NCBI GenBank assembly: GCA_947561395.2
Contig: OX387184.1
Coordinates: 21,167,687 to 21,231,686, forward strand
Direction of reading: 5' to 3'
Length of the DNA stretch: 64,000 nt
Source of the DNA: Buxus sempervirens
Taxonomy: Eukaryota; Streptophyta; Magnoliopsida; Buxales; Buxaceae
This document shows positions 1-32,034 of this stretch, in pieces. A program made the position numbers and the translations under genes. How positions within the stretch are numbered: the stretch's first letter is position 1; every line of letters starts with the position of its first letter. The notes beneath the pieces were generated by a model, which saw only the letters and a list, made by a program, of their open reading frames with translations, was not told the DNA's origin and ran no database searches.

Positions 1-861
1 CTGTTTTTTTGCCCAAATCTCACGGGTGTAGTATATATTCTCTTTTTATTTTTAATGAAATCTCTTGGTAATCATAAAAAAAAAAAAGGAAAAAAGAAGA
101 ATAAGAAAGGCATTCCCCTTGCAAAAAACTTTTTCTACTCAGTTATTCTTGCAACGAGGAAGATAAGTTTAGATGGTTTGTGAAATTTGATATTGATTCT
201 TCCTGCCTTTGCATTATAGTCTTTACTGGTTTCTTTGGTGCGAAACTCTCATTTTTTATAATGTTTCTTGAAGGAAGTAAGATGTTAAGATGATATGCTA
301 ATAGAAAGTCTTGGCATATTGAGGATGAAGTCACGTGACTGACATATATAATTTTCAGCACAACCACTTGTTGTTGCTTTGCTTTTCAAGGCTAGGCCTT
401 ACACCCGTCTGTTTTTTTGTAATTTTATTTTATTTTATTGACGATGGTAAGTGTCTCTATAGAATTCAGTACCACCGGAGTAGATTTCGTGAACTGTCTT
501 TCTCAATCACATATGAAATAAAGGTATTTTTGTTTCTATATTAGGAAAGTACCTGCAAAAATTTTTTAGCTCTTCCCCTATGCAATGGTTTCTCCATATT
601 CATATCTTTTAAGGCAATTTTCCTACTTTTCTATCTACACATGAGAGATGAATCATTGTTGTGGCATGGTATGACTAGTCTTGCAGGCACAATAACTATA
701 GCAATAATCTCTTGATTAGAATGTACTGTGAATATTTATCTCTGTAGTTTCTTGAGCTGTGAAATTAATAGATAAATTGATTGTATTTTGAGTTGTTTAA
801 TTTTGTTACTCCAAGGTTGTTTAATCACTTTTGCTCACTAAGTTTCACATTCTCCTCTTAG
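1..861 (+). other. MnmG intron, 3' part (no coding exon seen)
   Basis: This AT-rich stretch lies upstream of the first recognisable MnmG exon and ends in a pyrimidine-rich tract and AG at 860-861. I see no segment resembling the MnmG protein here, so I read it as the right part of an intron whose donor lies off the window. Short open frames on both strands have no recognisable content. Confidence 0.55.
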
Positions 862-3800
862 CCGTTCAGAACACCGGTTACTTCTCCGAGCTGATAATGC
901 TGATAGCCGTCTCACGCCACTGGCACGGGAGATTGGTTTAATAAATGATAGGCGCTGGAAACAGTATGAAGAAAAGCAAGCCCAAATTTTGGAGGAAAAA
1001 AAGCGCCTAAAGTCCATCAGAATTTCAGGTTTGTAATCCTTTTACTTAAGTTATACCCTTTAATAAAATTATTCCCCTAGTAGGTGGGGCCATTTGGCTC
1101 AAATATTTGGCATATTTATTCTCACCCAAGAGCCCAGCATTCCAATACTTACTACTATTAATGTTGATACCATCCTTGTGCCTTCCAATTTGGTCTTAAT
1201 CATATTTAAGGCAAGATAACTTAGCAGAAAGAATAAGTGCAGGGAGCATGTTGACCTTGTTCATATACATTCTTTATATTAGGAATTCTGACTTCTCATC
1301 TTTGCACTTCAGAGGGAGATCTGGCAGCAGAGGTTACTCTTTTGTCAGGCCAGCCAGTGAAGGACCATTCAACACTTGAGAGTATTTTGAAGAAACCACA
1401 TATGCAATATAAAATTTTTGATAAGCATGGTTTTGGAAATAAATACCTATCTAGGATGGAGAAAGAATGTGTTGAGATTGATATCAAGTATGAGGGCTTC
1501 ATTAAACGCCAGCAGAACCAACTGCAACAGGTCAGTTAATATTTTGATGTTTAGGCCTTGTTTAGCATTAAGCTTGCTTCCTGAAAGAAAAAGGCAATTC
1601 CTTCAGAATTAATTCTTATGAAGCACTTTCGTAAAAAATGCTTTAGAGTTAGAGATAACATTTGGATCTTGCCTATTTAAGAAGTTGTTTCAAGTCTTAA
1701 CAAGTGGCAAATTAGGTATTATAAAACAAAGATAAAACAGTGATATCACTTAAGTGATGAAACCGATTCCTGTAAAAGCAGTTCAAAGAACGTGGAACCG
1801 ATTGTTTCTACAGATTCAGCTTTTCGGTAAGCTCTTCATTGGGAATTGCTTCTCCATCATGTTGAACAAGCTCTAGATGTGCATTGCTAAAGCACTTCTA
1901 GGCCCTGGAATCATTTTTTTTTTGGGCCCAAAGAAGCAGTGGCAGAAATTCCATAGTAATTACAATATCTCATTCCATATCACTCCCTTTCTTGTGATGT
2001 TTCATCTTATCTATAACTATGGGCAGGGATTTGCTTATGCTCTTATCAAACATGTCATAATTTCCATTTCTTCGGTTTTTTATAATTCCAGATGGTTCAT
2101 CAACAACATAGGCCACTTCCAGAGGACCTGGATTACTATGCAATAACAACCCTGTCTCTTGAAGCACGTGAAAAACTTTCCAAGGTCTGTCAATTACGGC
2201 ATTAAGAATTTGTGTTCTGTGAACATCTCTTATTAGCGAAATTGTTTATAACTTATCTTTTTCTTGTTTTCTTGCTTTGGTTTTGGTTAATCTGAAACTG
2301 AAACTAAAGAAATTAGTGGAAAAACCAGTAATTTAACTAGTACAAGATGTCTTTAGATAGAGGACTGATGTGAGAGTTGTCTGGAACATGAATTATTGAC
2401 TTCATATAACCATCACAATTAACCTTGATATATTATTTTTTATGCTTTATAGCTATAAATTAATGCGATTTAACTTATTTCAAATGATTATGAACATCAC
2501 TGTTTTGGGGGGAAAACTCATTTATTTATGTATAAGTTCAGGTTATCTGGCGAAACACTTAGAAAAAATTAGAGAGACATATTGTATATGTTTCAGGTTA
2601 CATGGTGAGCCCACTTGTCCACATGTACTTCTAATTGTCCCCAGCTCACATACCAAGTTTCAGACAGAGACATTTTCCACATGTTTGTGAGTATCAAATT
2701 TAAGAAATAACCAAAAAAAAATATTCTACATCTACTATGAAATATATACACACACACAGATGCTGTTGTATTTACAAAACCTTTTCACTGAGGTATAGTA
2801 GGAATGGGATTATGCAGTTAAAAACATTGTTAACATGGCTATCTAGTGGGCTTGCTGTCTGTTGGACAGCATAAGGCACATCATTGCTCTAGTGCCAGAC
2901 TGCCAGTAGGAATGGGATTATGTTGGTTAAAACATTGTTGGCTATCTAGTGGGCTTGCTGTCAGTTGGACAGCCTGAGGTACGTCATTGCTCTAGTGCTC
3001 CACATGCCAAGCAACGTTTCACTAAACAACTAAACCCGGTGAGCCAAACCAGAATACCTTTCACCTCTATTTATAGTAAGAATATGTTCAAATGTTATCA
3101 AAAACTTAAACCGCTGGATCTAGAGTATCAACTTTGCTACACTTAACATGGGTAGCACGTTCTGTATCTATTTATGACATAAGTAAATTTCTTGTCAAAA
3201 TTATTGGTGTACTGGTAAAGAACATGAAAATAAAGCTACATGAGCAGTAATTATAGAGGTTCTAAAGTGGAAAATTAATTTTCAATTTTATAAGCAATAA
3301 GGAAATATTTTTTTTAGTAAACTTAGTGTGAATTCTGTATAGCTTTGGAATCATGCTTCAACTTTCACATGTAGATCACAGCAACTATAATAATCTAATA
3401 CTTTAACGATTACCAAGATTCCAGCTTTGGCAGGTACTTTTGTATTATCTATAATTGATCCATCACGCATCATGTATGTATTGGAACATATATTGGTAAG
3501 AAATACATACGTTTTGAGGCTTGTTGTTGAGGAAAATGCTTCTTAAGAGATGTCGTTCCCAACAAGTTTTGGCAATAAAGTGGCCAAGATGCCTTTTTTT
3601 GGTGTGCAGAAAGTCATTTACAGGTTCCCTTAAGATCTCTATAAGGTGATCGGATTCAAGATGAGTACTAATGACAATATTTGGTTTATCAGGATATTTG
3701 CATGGAGTGGGTTGGCTTTGCAATGTCCCTCATAATTAGTGTCTTGTTCCAGTGAGGTCTTATATTAGTTTCTAGATCAAACAAACAAATGAACAAATGG

Positions 3801-6800
3801 CAGTGTTTTGTGGAGAAAGTGTTCCGCTTCTTTTTGTTTTCAATGGGGGACCTGATGTAACTGAAGCGTAAGAAAAGGAGGAAGAACATCATCTTCAATC
3901 AGGAAGAAGGAAAAAGGAAACAAAATTGCCATTTTCTAACTCAAAAGAAAGAAACCTTAAAAATCCACAAAGGAAATAAAAGTGAAAATTTAAATCTTCA
4001 TAATCAATTCTATCTAATCTCCTTTTAGTCTATTAACCCTTCATATAAACATCATAAGATCCTAAATCAATGTAGAAACCTTATCAATTTTTGGACTATG
4101 ACATGTACCAACCCAACAAAAGTCAACTTCTTTCCCTGAAGTACTTAAAAGACCAAGTACAACTCAAATAAAGCCTTAAAATCATGATACAACTCCAATG
4201 AGTAATTAAAAAGATAACTACTACTTAAGCACTAATTATGAGACCTAGTATGGCCCACTTGTCCTACATCAGTCCCGCTTCTTGAAGAAAACTCGTCCTT
4301 GGGATGAATCCAGTAAACGTTCTTCCAAAACTGCTTCATATCTTGGTAACCTTCCTCAAAATATTTTAGACTATGATCTTTACGATTATCTTTTCCCTTC
4401 ATAGGGACAAGTGTAATTTTAACTCCATCCTTACAAAAACTAAAGGTATTTTCCTTGTCTCCATAAATAGAGTCTACATTACATTTCCAAGGTCTTACAA
4501 GTAATATATGACAAGCATCTATATCAATAATATCTCAAAGAACCTCATTTTTGTAAGGCTTTCCAACAGAAAATAGAATTCTGAATCTTCCACTTACGTT
4601 AGTTTCATTCACCAACTTCTTTGATCCAACGTATTATATAAGGGAGATCAGAGATGGATACTTTTTATGTTTTTTTCACTTTTAACTGTACTCCTTGAAA
4701 CAACATTCTCAGAACTACCTCTATCCACCCTTCTTTTAAAAGTATCATTTACAGGCTCCTCATATTCTACTTCAACTCTATCTATGTTGGTCATCAAATT
4801 CGCCATCTGTCATCAAGGACACTGGTTAGATTGATGATCAGCCTGACCACAAAAATCACACTTGCTCGGCTATGGTGGTTCATAGGCATTAGCTGGTGTC
4901 TGCTTAATACTGCTAGAGCCTTCTGCCTGTCTTTCTTGACCAGTTCCCATAGTCCTGCTGGTATTAGTAGCTTGTTGAGTGCTCTTGCAAAATTGTGCTT
5001 TATCACAACCCATATGTTGTGTTATGGTTGAAAAACTAGCTCTAATACTGGTTGGATTTCTCATACCAAGACAATCAAGCTAGCTTAGCTATGCTTCCAC
5101 TGTTGTTGCTAGTTGTCCTGCATCATTAATGGTGCAGGCAGGTTATAAAGAATCACAATCTTGGATAGCTACCGGCATTCCTCCCAAAAAATATCATTTT
5201 TGATTGTCTCTGCCATAATATCACACAAGGATGAACGATAGATTTCTGCAGCAAAATCACGAACAGAACAATTCCTTTGTTTGCAATTCTGAATTTCTGA
5301 TACTGCTAGAACAGGACCTGATCGTGATCCATTGGAAGCAATCACTCTCGTAGCAACTGCTTCATATTTTGCCATGTTCATATTGGTGCCTTTTCTTGTC
5401 CTGTAAAAGCTGAATCCCCTCTTTTTAATTTGTATGCTACTGATTTCACCTTTTTATCTGCAAGAATCTCCATCTGATAAAAAAAACCTTTCTACTTCCA
5501 AAAGCCAATCAAGGAAACTTCTATATGAAGTTGACCATTAAAAGTAGGAAGATCTAACTTCACATGAAAATCTTCCCTTTTGTCTCCTTGTCGTCTATGT
5601 TGATGAAAGTTCATATCTTCAACTTCTTCAACATATGGCCTCCTAAGATTGTACCCAAATACTGGGGTACCACAATGCACGATTACAACCATGTTCATGG
5701 TCATGCCAATCTACATAAGATATAGCCTGATCATCATCCAAAATATGTTGGTGATTCTAGGCTTCTATCAACATCCTAATTGCTTCATTTATCTCTTTCA
5801 CGGTTCATTATGTTTGTTGTTGAAAAGCTTGAACCGTAGAAACTGAAATAACACGATCTCCTGAAGCTTGATCTTTAAGGTTGTTATGATTTTGCCCATT
5901 GTTTGCATCCATTGGATTGAGGGTAATCATCATTCTGATATCAACTGATGTAGCGAAAGTGTGGATAAAGGAGGAAGAAGAACGTCTTCAAGTTGGAAGA
6001 AGGGAAAAGGGAAGAAAATAACTGTTTTCTAAATCTAAACCAAAGAAACCTTGCATCTACAACAAGGAAACCTTGAATCCCTAAGGAAATGAGAAAGAAA
6101 ATATAAATCTTCATATTTAATTCTCTTTAATCTTGTTTTAATTTCTTGAACTCTTTATATAAACTTCAAAAATCCTGAACATATAGAAACCTTCTCAAAT
6201 TAGAACTTTTAACATTTACTAACCTAGTAGAAGTCGAATTATCTCTCTTAAGCACTTAAAAGACCTAGTACTGCTCAAATAATGCCTCAAAACCCTAATA
6301 CAACTCAAATAAGTAATCTTAAAAGATTAACTCCTGCAAAAATTGTAATTATGAGATCTACCTGGGCCCACTTGTCCTTTATCAAGGCCCTTTCTTTGAG
6401 GCTTACAGAAATGAAGGATTTGGAAGTTTGGCGCTAGAAATCAACTTTCTGTGGAATTCTTTTATGAGGGTTTGGATTGTTCTGAAAATCACTTGATGAA
6501 GATCCGGGCTTGTCATGTTTCGCTACATTGATGAGGTCCTTGGTTTAGTTGTAGCTGAAGCCTTGATCATGGATCACATAGCACTCATACCGAGGAGGTA
6601 CAATTGTGTAAAGAAAATAAGGATGACATAGCACGTGTTTTTTCAATAGTAATGCGAGATATTTTGCCGTCCTTTTATATCCATTCTGCTGTATCCATGA
6701 TCCTCAAGGAGGTGTTGCAATTGTTTACCCTGTGGGTTTGTGGGGCTAATATATGAGAGAATCAATTCGGTGCAGGATGCTTCAGTTTGGCATCCATTGG

Positions 6801-7949
6801 GGTATTTGGAAAGGGGATCTTTTAGAATGCTCAACCATCTACATCATATTTACTCGATCATTATGGCCCTATGATTGACTGGTCCTCAAATTTTAAGGAA
6901 TTGAGGGGTTAGATGAGAAGTGCATTACAAATGGGATTCTCTCATTGAGGGCTTCCAGTATCCTTTTTCTGCATCTTGCTTTTGTTATCAACTTGACTTT
7001 TTACTTCTTTTATGTACCATAAAGACTTGAGAATCTTCTTTACAAACTAATTAAATTGATCTCATTATTGATAAGAAAAGGATTGATTTTAAGAACATAA
7101 GAAGTCACTTTTTTCCGAAATTTTGCCTATTCAGAGTAGCTGGTTGAATACTGCGGTTTATTTAAAATATCATAATGTCTCCTGATGAAATATTATGAAA
7201 ATTTTCTTGACATGCCAACTCCACAAATACTTTTCATATTGCTGTATTTTTTTTGGCATGCCCATCCCTAAACCAGATAAAGAAGGGTTATGTCTAGTTG
7301 AAACTTGAAAGCTGATGTAAAAGTTCTGCTAAAACACTTACGATATAATGTTTGGAGCAGAACATTGTGCAACAAAAAATCAACATATGCATCAAAAAAG
7401 AAACATATTTCTCTTCATATGTATATTTTTTTTAGGAGTTAAATTTTAACCTGTGCAGCACCTTGGTTTTGAATGTGGAACCTATGATCTTAATCTGCTT
7501 CTTCCTGGCAATTTTTCTTTTGTCCACGATCCCCCTGCAATGTGTTGGCTTCATAGATTATGGGAAAGAGAATGGAGAAAGATGGGAAAAAGGATTCTAA
7601 GACCTGATAAAAAGAAACCCTTTTGAGTTGTATCTGAATCAATGACTGCTAACTTAATTTTTGTAAACTCTTCCAACATCCTGCTTTGTTTAATTTCTTA
7701 GCTGATTTTCAAATTTTTTATTGTAGTCAGTTATATTGTACCACATTTCAGGTGCGTCCACAAACGATAGGTCAGGCAAGCCGAGTGGGTGGGGTGAGCC
7801 CTGCTGATATGACTGCTCTCCTCATTTTTCTTGAAGCCAATCGAAGAAAAGCCCAGGAACAGAAGAGGCAGGAGATGCTGATATCCGTCATGGCCAAAGC
7901 TGACAAACATCCATCTGATGTCTCTGTTGTCCAGAATCTGAGCTCCTAA
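862..7949 (+). CDS. mnmG: MnmG/GidA-type tRNA uridine-5-carboxymethylaminomethyl modification enzyme, C-terminal part (5' end off window)
   Basis: Four exons are visible: 862-1028, 1313-1530, 2092-2184 and 7752-7949 (TAA). All junctions are GT-AG and in phase, giving 224 residues, about the last third of a roughly 700-residue enzyme. The first exon encodes [18 protein letters not shown] and the last encodes [20 protein letters not shown], the conserved C-terminal MnmG region. With MnmE, bacterial and organellar MnmG (MTO1 in animals) installs the carboxymethylaminomethyl-type group at wobble U34 of certain tRNAs; the plant protein is expected in plastids or mitochondria. The FAD-binding N-terminal domain and any transit peptide lie left of the window. 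The last intron is 5.6 kb because of a retrotransposon insertion. The gene converges on the USP gene. The family call is firm; the compartment is inference. Confidence 0.92.
1549..1906. repeat. Possible hAT-like MITE in MnmG intron
   Basis: The segment begins with TAGGCCTTGTTTAGCATTAAG and ends near TTGCTAAAGCACTTCTAGGC, a loose terminal inversion. Its interior, with AAGCACTT and GATTCCTGTAAAAGCAG motifs, resembles the candidate element at 14251-14660 in opposite orientation. No target duplication was found, so the ends are approximate. Confidence 0.25.
2797..3001. repeat. Tandem duplication, 108-bp period, two copies
   Basis: AGTAGGAATGGGATTATG starts at 2797 and again at 2905. Both copies go on through a shared stretch containing CTATCTAGTGGGCTTGCTGT and end with CATTGCTCTAGTGC. 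The copies differ by a few substitutions and a short indel. They lie inside the last MnmG intron and have no coding content. Confidence 0.8.
3002..3855. other. Intron sequence left of the gypsy fossil
   Basis: This is AT-rich intronic DNA of MnmG. An 86-codon open frame on the minus strand (3463-3723) has no recognisable family motif. I see no RNA gene or clear repeat. Confidence 0.4.
3856..4271 (-). repeat. 3' LTR of the gypsy fossil
   Basis: The left terminal repeat. On the minus strand it begins TGATGTAGGACAAGTGGGCC and ends near CAGTTACA. It matches 5949-6384 with many substitutions and small indels. The purine-rich tract lies just inside it. Confidence 0.7.
5949..6384 (-). repeat. 5' LTR of the gypsy fossil
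   Basis: The right terminal repeat. On the minus strand it begins TGATAAAGGACAAGTGGGCC and ends near CGCTACA, followed by the primer-binding-site-like sequence. Confidence 0.7.
6385..7751. other. Intron sequence right of the gypsy fossil
   Basis: The remaining 3' part of the last MnmG intron, ending in the acceptor before 7752. Short open frames have no recognised content. I see no RNA gene or clear repeat. Confidence 0.4.
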
Positions 7950-9147
7950 GATGTATCAATTGTTATATTATTTTTTTCCAGAGGTGCCAGGCATGCAGCA
8001 TAGCATTAAGTGTACATTTATGATGTTGCAATGCGTTTCAACTCCAGTGTTGCAGAAAGCATGTTAATGAAGCCGTTATAAACATGTGAAAGCATCAATT
8101 GAAGGCCTTCCACCACTCCCATAAAAAGACTCAGGTGGCAGACTCCTCAACCTGAAGGTAGACTACCTACTTAGTTTAACTCAGTAGCATAGAATCTGAT
8201 TGGTTGCTGCAGATTTTACCATCCTTGGACTTGTATCTAAATTAGATCAACCTGTCAGGACAGCGGTGCTTAGAAGATGCAGTTGCAGTGAGTTAACTAT
8301 AAACTGGTATCAGGGAGTACAATCCATGGAATCCTCATGTACATTACTGCCTTCTTCAGCATTAATAATTATCATGAATGATTATTTCCACATTTTGCAG
8401 GACTAATGTATCATATCCCTAATGTAATCCATTTTTCAGTTCCTTCTTTTTCTTTTCCTTTTTTTTTTGTGTTTTATCTAAAAGTTGTAGGATCATTTGT
8501 AAGACCCAGACAATATGTAATTATGTGCAAATTTAAATGCAAATACTTCATCCAAAGGTATTATGTGAGGGTCATTGAGACAGACTGATTTCAGAGTTCA
8601 CTTACAAATAGAACAGCTAGACTGATGAATAGAGCTGATTATTTCTGAGACTCTATACAGGGATGTATTTGCAAATTATTATTACAGAATCCAGTTACGC
8701 AAAAATCAAGCTGCACCAACTACTTAATCTCCTCTGTAGGGCAAATATCTATGAAGATTCAGGCTCCAAGAATCAAACCCAGTTTTGATCCGTCATCACT
8801 TTTCATATGAAACTTTTTATTCACCATAAAAGCATAGATATGATCATATGATTGGGACCTGTTTTCATAACCGGACTGCGCAGGCTGGTCTAACCGGTTG
8901 AACCACCAACTGGACATCTCAACTTCAGTTTGAATCCGAGTCCAGTTTGATTATAAGCTGTTGTGAGTTAGATAAAACCTAATGAACCGCCTGCAAACCA
9001 GGAAAGTGAACTATAAATTTCAATGTTCTTTACCTTTATTCAGTTATGCATCTTTATGATGTTTAATCAATTCTCCCGTTGGACCATTGACCTGGGATTG
9101 ATCGACCAATTCGGTCTCCTAACCAGGTTAATACCCAGCTTTTGTTT
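7950..9147. other. MnmG 3' UTR and convergent intergenic DNA
   Basis: The first few hundred bases after the MnmG stop are the likely 3' UTR. From about 8840 to 9130 the DNA is rich in ACCGGTT-type words (for example CTAACCGGTTGAACCACC), a composition common in degraded plant retrotransposons, but no coding domain could be placed. Confidence 0.4.
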
Positions 9148-9750
9148 TTAGGAAGCTATTTGGTAAGGTTTCTGGAAACTGCTTTTCTGCTTTTGACAGG
9201 AGAAACCCAAGAAATTGAGTTTGGTAAGAAAATTTTTGAAATGGTGTTGAAAAAAATTCAAAAAACAGTCCTAGAATAGAATCGTTTTTTAATTCTTTTA
9301 TATGGCATTTTTGTAGTTCATTATTCAATTAATCAAATCACTCATGACTTCATTTACCACCACCACCGTTATTGCCACTATTATCATCACCATCACTATC
9401 CACTACTACCACCACCATCATTACTACCAACACACAACTACCAGTACCACAACCAATCATTATCACCACCACCACCACCATCACTTCCACTAACATTGCT
9501 ATCTGTAATACCCTATCTATTAATACCACAACTATAGCTAAGTCCACTATTATCGTCATAATTGTGTTTAAATTATTGTCATTAACTTTACCAAACACAT
9601 TTTTTATTAATTTTTTAAGTTATAATTGATTTTAATTAAATGTTACCAAATGGTTTTTTTTTTTTTTACTTGTTCCTAAAACACGGAACAATTTGAAAAG
9701 ATTTCAATTTCAAATTGTTTTTTAAAACAACGTTACCAAACAACCTCTAA
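9148..9750. mobile_element. hAT-like MITE with internal trinucleotide tract
   Basis: The left end TTAGGAAGCTATTTGGTAA and the reverse complement of the right end, TTAGAGGTTGTTTGGTAA, form imperfect terminal inverted repeats of about 30 bp. The interior is non-coding. No exact target duplication could be fixed. It lies in the convergent intergenic region. Confidence 0.55.
9355..9545. repeat. Degenerate CAC/CAT trinucleotide tract
   Basis: Imperfect repeats of ACC, CAC, CAT and ATT triplets run for about 190 bp inside the MITE. Threonine- and valine-rich open frames here are products of the repeat and not genes. Confidence 0.85.
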
Positions 9751-10071
9751 GACATTGTTTCAAGATATGACACTGTGAACAATAAATGGAACATGAGGAT
9801 TCAATAGGACTTGAGATGTAAGGGTGTGAACTTGTCAGTCAATCCCGGTTCAATGACATGTATAATCAGACATCAAGGGGGGAGTCCTAACACTGTCTAA
9901 CATTAACCTTGTATAGAAAAGATTTTATTATGCATTGTAAAAATAAAAACCAATCAGATATTTTATTTCCAGTTGGTGAACTCTTGGCAACAAATCAGAC
10001 ACCTTCAAAAAATATATAGCATCATGTACAAAGTAAGGTTGGCTTCAAGACTTCAAGTAGAACTTCCCGGG

Positions 10072-29155
<19,084 letters not shown>

Positions 29156-30596
29156 CCTGTGCTCGCGTTAGCCTATCTCAAACGGATCTCTGAAATTGAA
29201 GAATGTTGGAGAAACACCAAATTTAGCACGGTTTATAGAAGGAGAATCGGAGTAGCGAAGATCTGAAGAGTGTCTATTTTGAGTGATGCAAACCGGTAAA
29301 AAACGGTTGATTGCTGACCAATTTGGCCAATGTTCCGGTTTAGGCGGGATGAGAGAGCTGGGTTCACCTTCTAGCCCATTTTATCTCTTATCTATCTACC
29401 TATAATTAGGATTAGCCCTTTTTCCTTCCTTCTTTTTTTTTTTCTTTTTCTCTTTTTTAACATAACGTATTTGTGATTTTTTTCCCCAATTATTAACTAA
29501 AATCTTCTTTGTCCCTTTATTTAATTATTTTAATCTATACTTAAGCTAACTCTAGGAAAATTTTTCCCCCCCAAAAAAAATTCCTAATAAACTTTTTCTA
29601 AAAAAAGGCTCCTACATCCTCTAAAAAAAATAAAAAATATCCACTAAAGATTTGTACATTATCAAGTAAGTGCTTATGCGTATATTTCCATATAGACTCC
29701 AATATTATCAAGTAATAATCCTTAAAATACTCCTATCCATACTATTCCATACAAAGAACAGTCCATTGGAAAGCGTGCCAAACCAAAACAACCTTATAGT
29801 GACATATTATCTAAATATAGGGGTAACTTTGTCTTTATTTTATTTTTTACTTTTTCAATAAATACATTCTAACAAATTTTAAGGCTTTAAATGTCCTAAA
29901 TAATTACTCATACAGGCCATCTACTACATGCATGCAGTACTACACGTGCAACCTACTAGCATCTCGTAAAAAAGACCCCCCACCAATGTCTTGTACTACT
30001 TATGTATATATTCCTTGTATGGAATCCTACATTGTCAAGCAATTCTTAAAATATTTCTATATCTTATAAAGAAAACTACCCACCAAAACTTTTATGGTGT
30101 CAAGTAACTATCCATGTGTGTATGATTCTTATATAGACTCCTATATATATTATCAAAGTAATTAGCCGTGATACATACGACTCTTATATCCATACGGCTG
30201 CCTTCCATATTAAAATTATATTTTGGATCTCCATAATCCCACAACAAAATAATATCCCTTTTATTATAACTGTGACTTTCTTAATTACTTCAAAATTGGT
30301 TAAACCTCGTAAACCATTCGTGACGTTGGCTGAACCGCTCGACACAGAGAAGGCAACGTGTTAACCAACGCGGGCCCAGCGAACGGAAGTCTAGCCTTTT
30401 TTCACGTAACGTTCGAGCAGTCACGGAGTTTCTTTCATTGAGCAGCGACAAAATAAAGGCGGAAAAGGTGACAGCATATCCATCGTTCATTCTCTTGAAA
30501 CCTACGCTACCATTATTTTTTCAGATGCTCCACTAAAATCAGTATTGGATTCTCTTTTGCAGGTGTTTTTAAGAATATTCTCGTTCCCCCAGGCGA

Positions 30597-30736
30597 GAGC
30601 GTTTCACCTGGTACCACACAGTGGTGCTAGTGCGAGACGTACGGATGGATGCAAATGTCATGAGGGCGGTACACATCTAAACTCCGTCCTAGCCTGTGGT
30701 TTCACAGAACCACTAGACTTTGGCTCTAAAAGAAAT
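30597..30736 (+). repeat. Diverged direct repeat, copy A
   Basis: Contains GCGTTTCACCTGGTACCACA, ACGGATGGATGC and GTGGTTTCACAGAA in the same order and spacing as copy B at 31894-32034. The copies look roughly 75% alike by eye. The source element is not identified. Confidence 0.7.
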
Positions 30737-31055
30737 CTTGTCCACCTGAAGCATATTCTTTCATTTGCTGGACTGATTTGATAGTTTTGATGGATCCAAT
30801 GCTCAAATTGTCGCAGAAAGCCCGTATGTTTTATGGGCAGGAAGACATGTCTGTTTTGAAGCGCCACTTGGGGAGCGTGTCAAAAACTAAATAGCTTTTC
30901 CCCACAATATCCTTATAAATTATTGTTAAATTTTACTAATACAAGGGTATAACTGTCTTTTCCAATTTTGTACATTTGATGTTTTCCTAAATATGAACAG
31001 TTACAAAACAATCCAGAGTTCTCTAACCAATTGTCTAACTCCTTTTTCTTTCAAC

Positions 31056-31244
31056 TAAGGGGTTGCACGTGCTACGCGCATAAAAAACGCGGACCCACTT
31101 AGATAAACAGCCCGAGATAGTTACTAACATGTTTAAAATAGAAAGCTATTGTTTTGTTTGGGGATGACAATGTTTGGAAAAAGAAAATGAGAGCAAGAAT
31201 CTAGGGAGAATATTCCCCTCTCTTCTCTTTATTAATAGTATATA
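31056..31244 (-). mobile_element. Helitron-like non-autonomous copy
   Basis: On the minus strand it begins ATATATACTATTAATAAAG and ends GCGCGTAGCACGTGCAACCC followed by CTTAG, with a GC-rich palindromic word (CGCG...CGCG) just before the end, like a Helitron 3' hairpin. It matches the ends of 28109-28356. The end is not a strict CTRR, so confidence is limited. Confidence 0.4.
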
Positions 31245-31893
31245 TTTCACACCACATATAGTACTATACACGTAAATCCAAAGGAAAATAAACTTTCCAT
31301 CAACATCTGTGTATAGGAAAATGTAGGCCCGCTAGAAAGTAACTTTCCAAAAGATGTCAATTTTCCCGCTAGGATCTCGAGGTAGTTTTTTTTTTTTTTA
31401 TATATCAAACCGATGTAAAAAAGGGAAGTGCTATCCACTATTTTCTGCCTAGTCAAACGTGTCTCAAATTGATGAGAAATCAAAGAATAAAATATACATA
31501 AGTAAGAAAGAATAGAAAATCATACGAGATAATAGAAAGTATTATTAGTTACCAAATAACAATTTTCTGACAATTTGAGTTATATTTTACTTTCATCTTG
31601 TCTTGTTTCCACAACAAAACCAACGTTTTTTCAGTGTTCGGATCCACTTTGCTCATTGAATTAGGTACATTTTGGAGTTGGATCCCGTCTTTAGGTAGGG
31701 TAGAGGTTGCCAAAACCATCATTGGATTAATCAATGCACCATTGCAATAGTTGTATTCGAGCCGGTCGGTTCTCACTTTTAACTGAACCAAGTTGCACCT
31801 CTATTTCCCCACGAATGCATTTTTTCTAGTGCTAAAAGCCGGTGGTACCATCGGTTAGGATTTAGGATTTCATTTGTGGTATGGATTCCATGA

Positions 31894-32034
31894 AAGCGTT
31901 TCACTTGGTACCATACAGTGTTACCAGCATGAAATACACGGATGGATGCCCATTTCAGGAAGGTACCACACAAATCCAAATTCCATCCTAGCCAGTGGTT
32001 TCACAGAATCAACAGATTTTTGATTGAGAGGAAA
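31894..32034 (+). repeat. Diverged direct repeat, copy B
   Basis: Contains AGCGTTTCACTTGGTACCAT, ACGGATGGATGC and GTGGTTTCACAGAA, matching copy A 1.3 kb upstream. It lies about 400 bp before the CHR24 start codon. Confidence 0.7.

Larger units (their letters stand above)
3856..6384 (-). mobile_element. Short Ty3/gypsy LTR retrotransposon fossil (gag-protease only) in MnmG intron
   Basis: Two direct repeats of about 420-435 bp (3856-4271 and 5949-6384) bound the element, which reads on the minus strand. Next to the right repeat is TGATATCAGAATGATG, like a tRNA-Met primer-binding site; next to the left repeat is the purine-rich AAGAAGCGGGAC. Between them the minus strand encodes a gypsy gag segment (around 5490-5640, with [19 protein letters not shown]), a CCHC zinc knuckle (around 4817-4861, [14 protein letters not shown]) and a retropepsin-like region (around 4480-4740, GRPWKCN near its end). 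Reverse transcriptase, RNase H and integrase were not seen, so it looks non-autonomous. It is broken, with several interruptions. The repeats differ visibly, so it is old. No convincing target duplication was found. Confidence 0.75.

Noticed and set aside
2797-3005. CRISPR-like or satellite array
   Set aside because: Only two long adjacent copies without spacers; a simple tandem duplication in a plant intron.
9350-9629. Thr-rich and Val-rich proteins on both strands
   Set aside because: Products of the CAC/CAT trinucleotide tract inside a MITE.
30290-30881. Small genes in the USP-CHR24 intergenic region
   Set aside because: The open frames follow the diverged direct repeat and have no start context, splice partners or known motifs.
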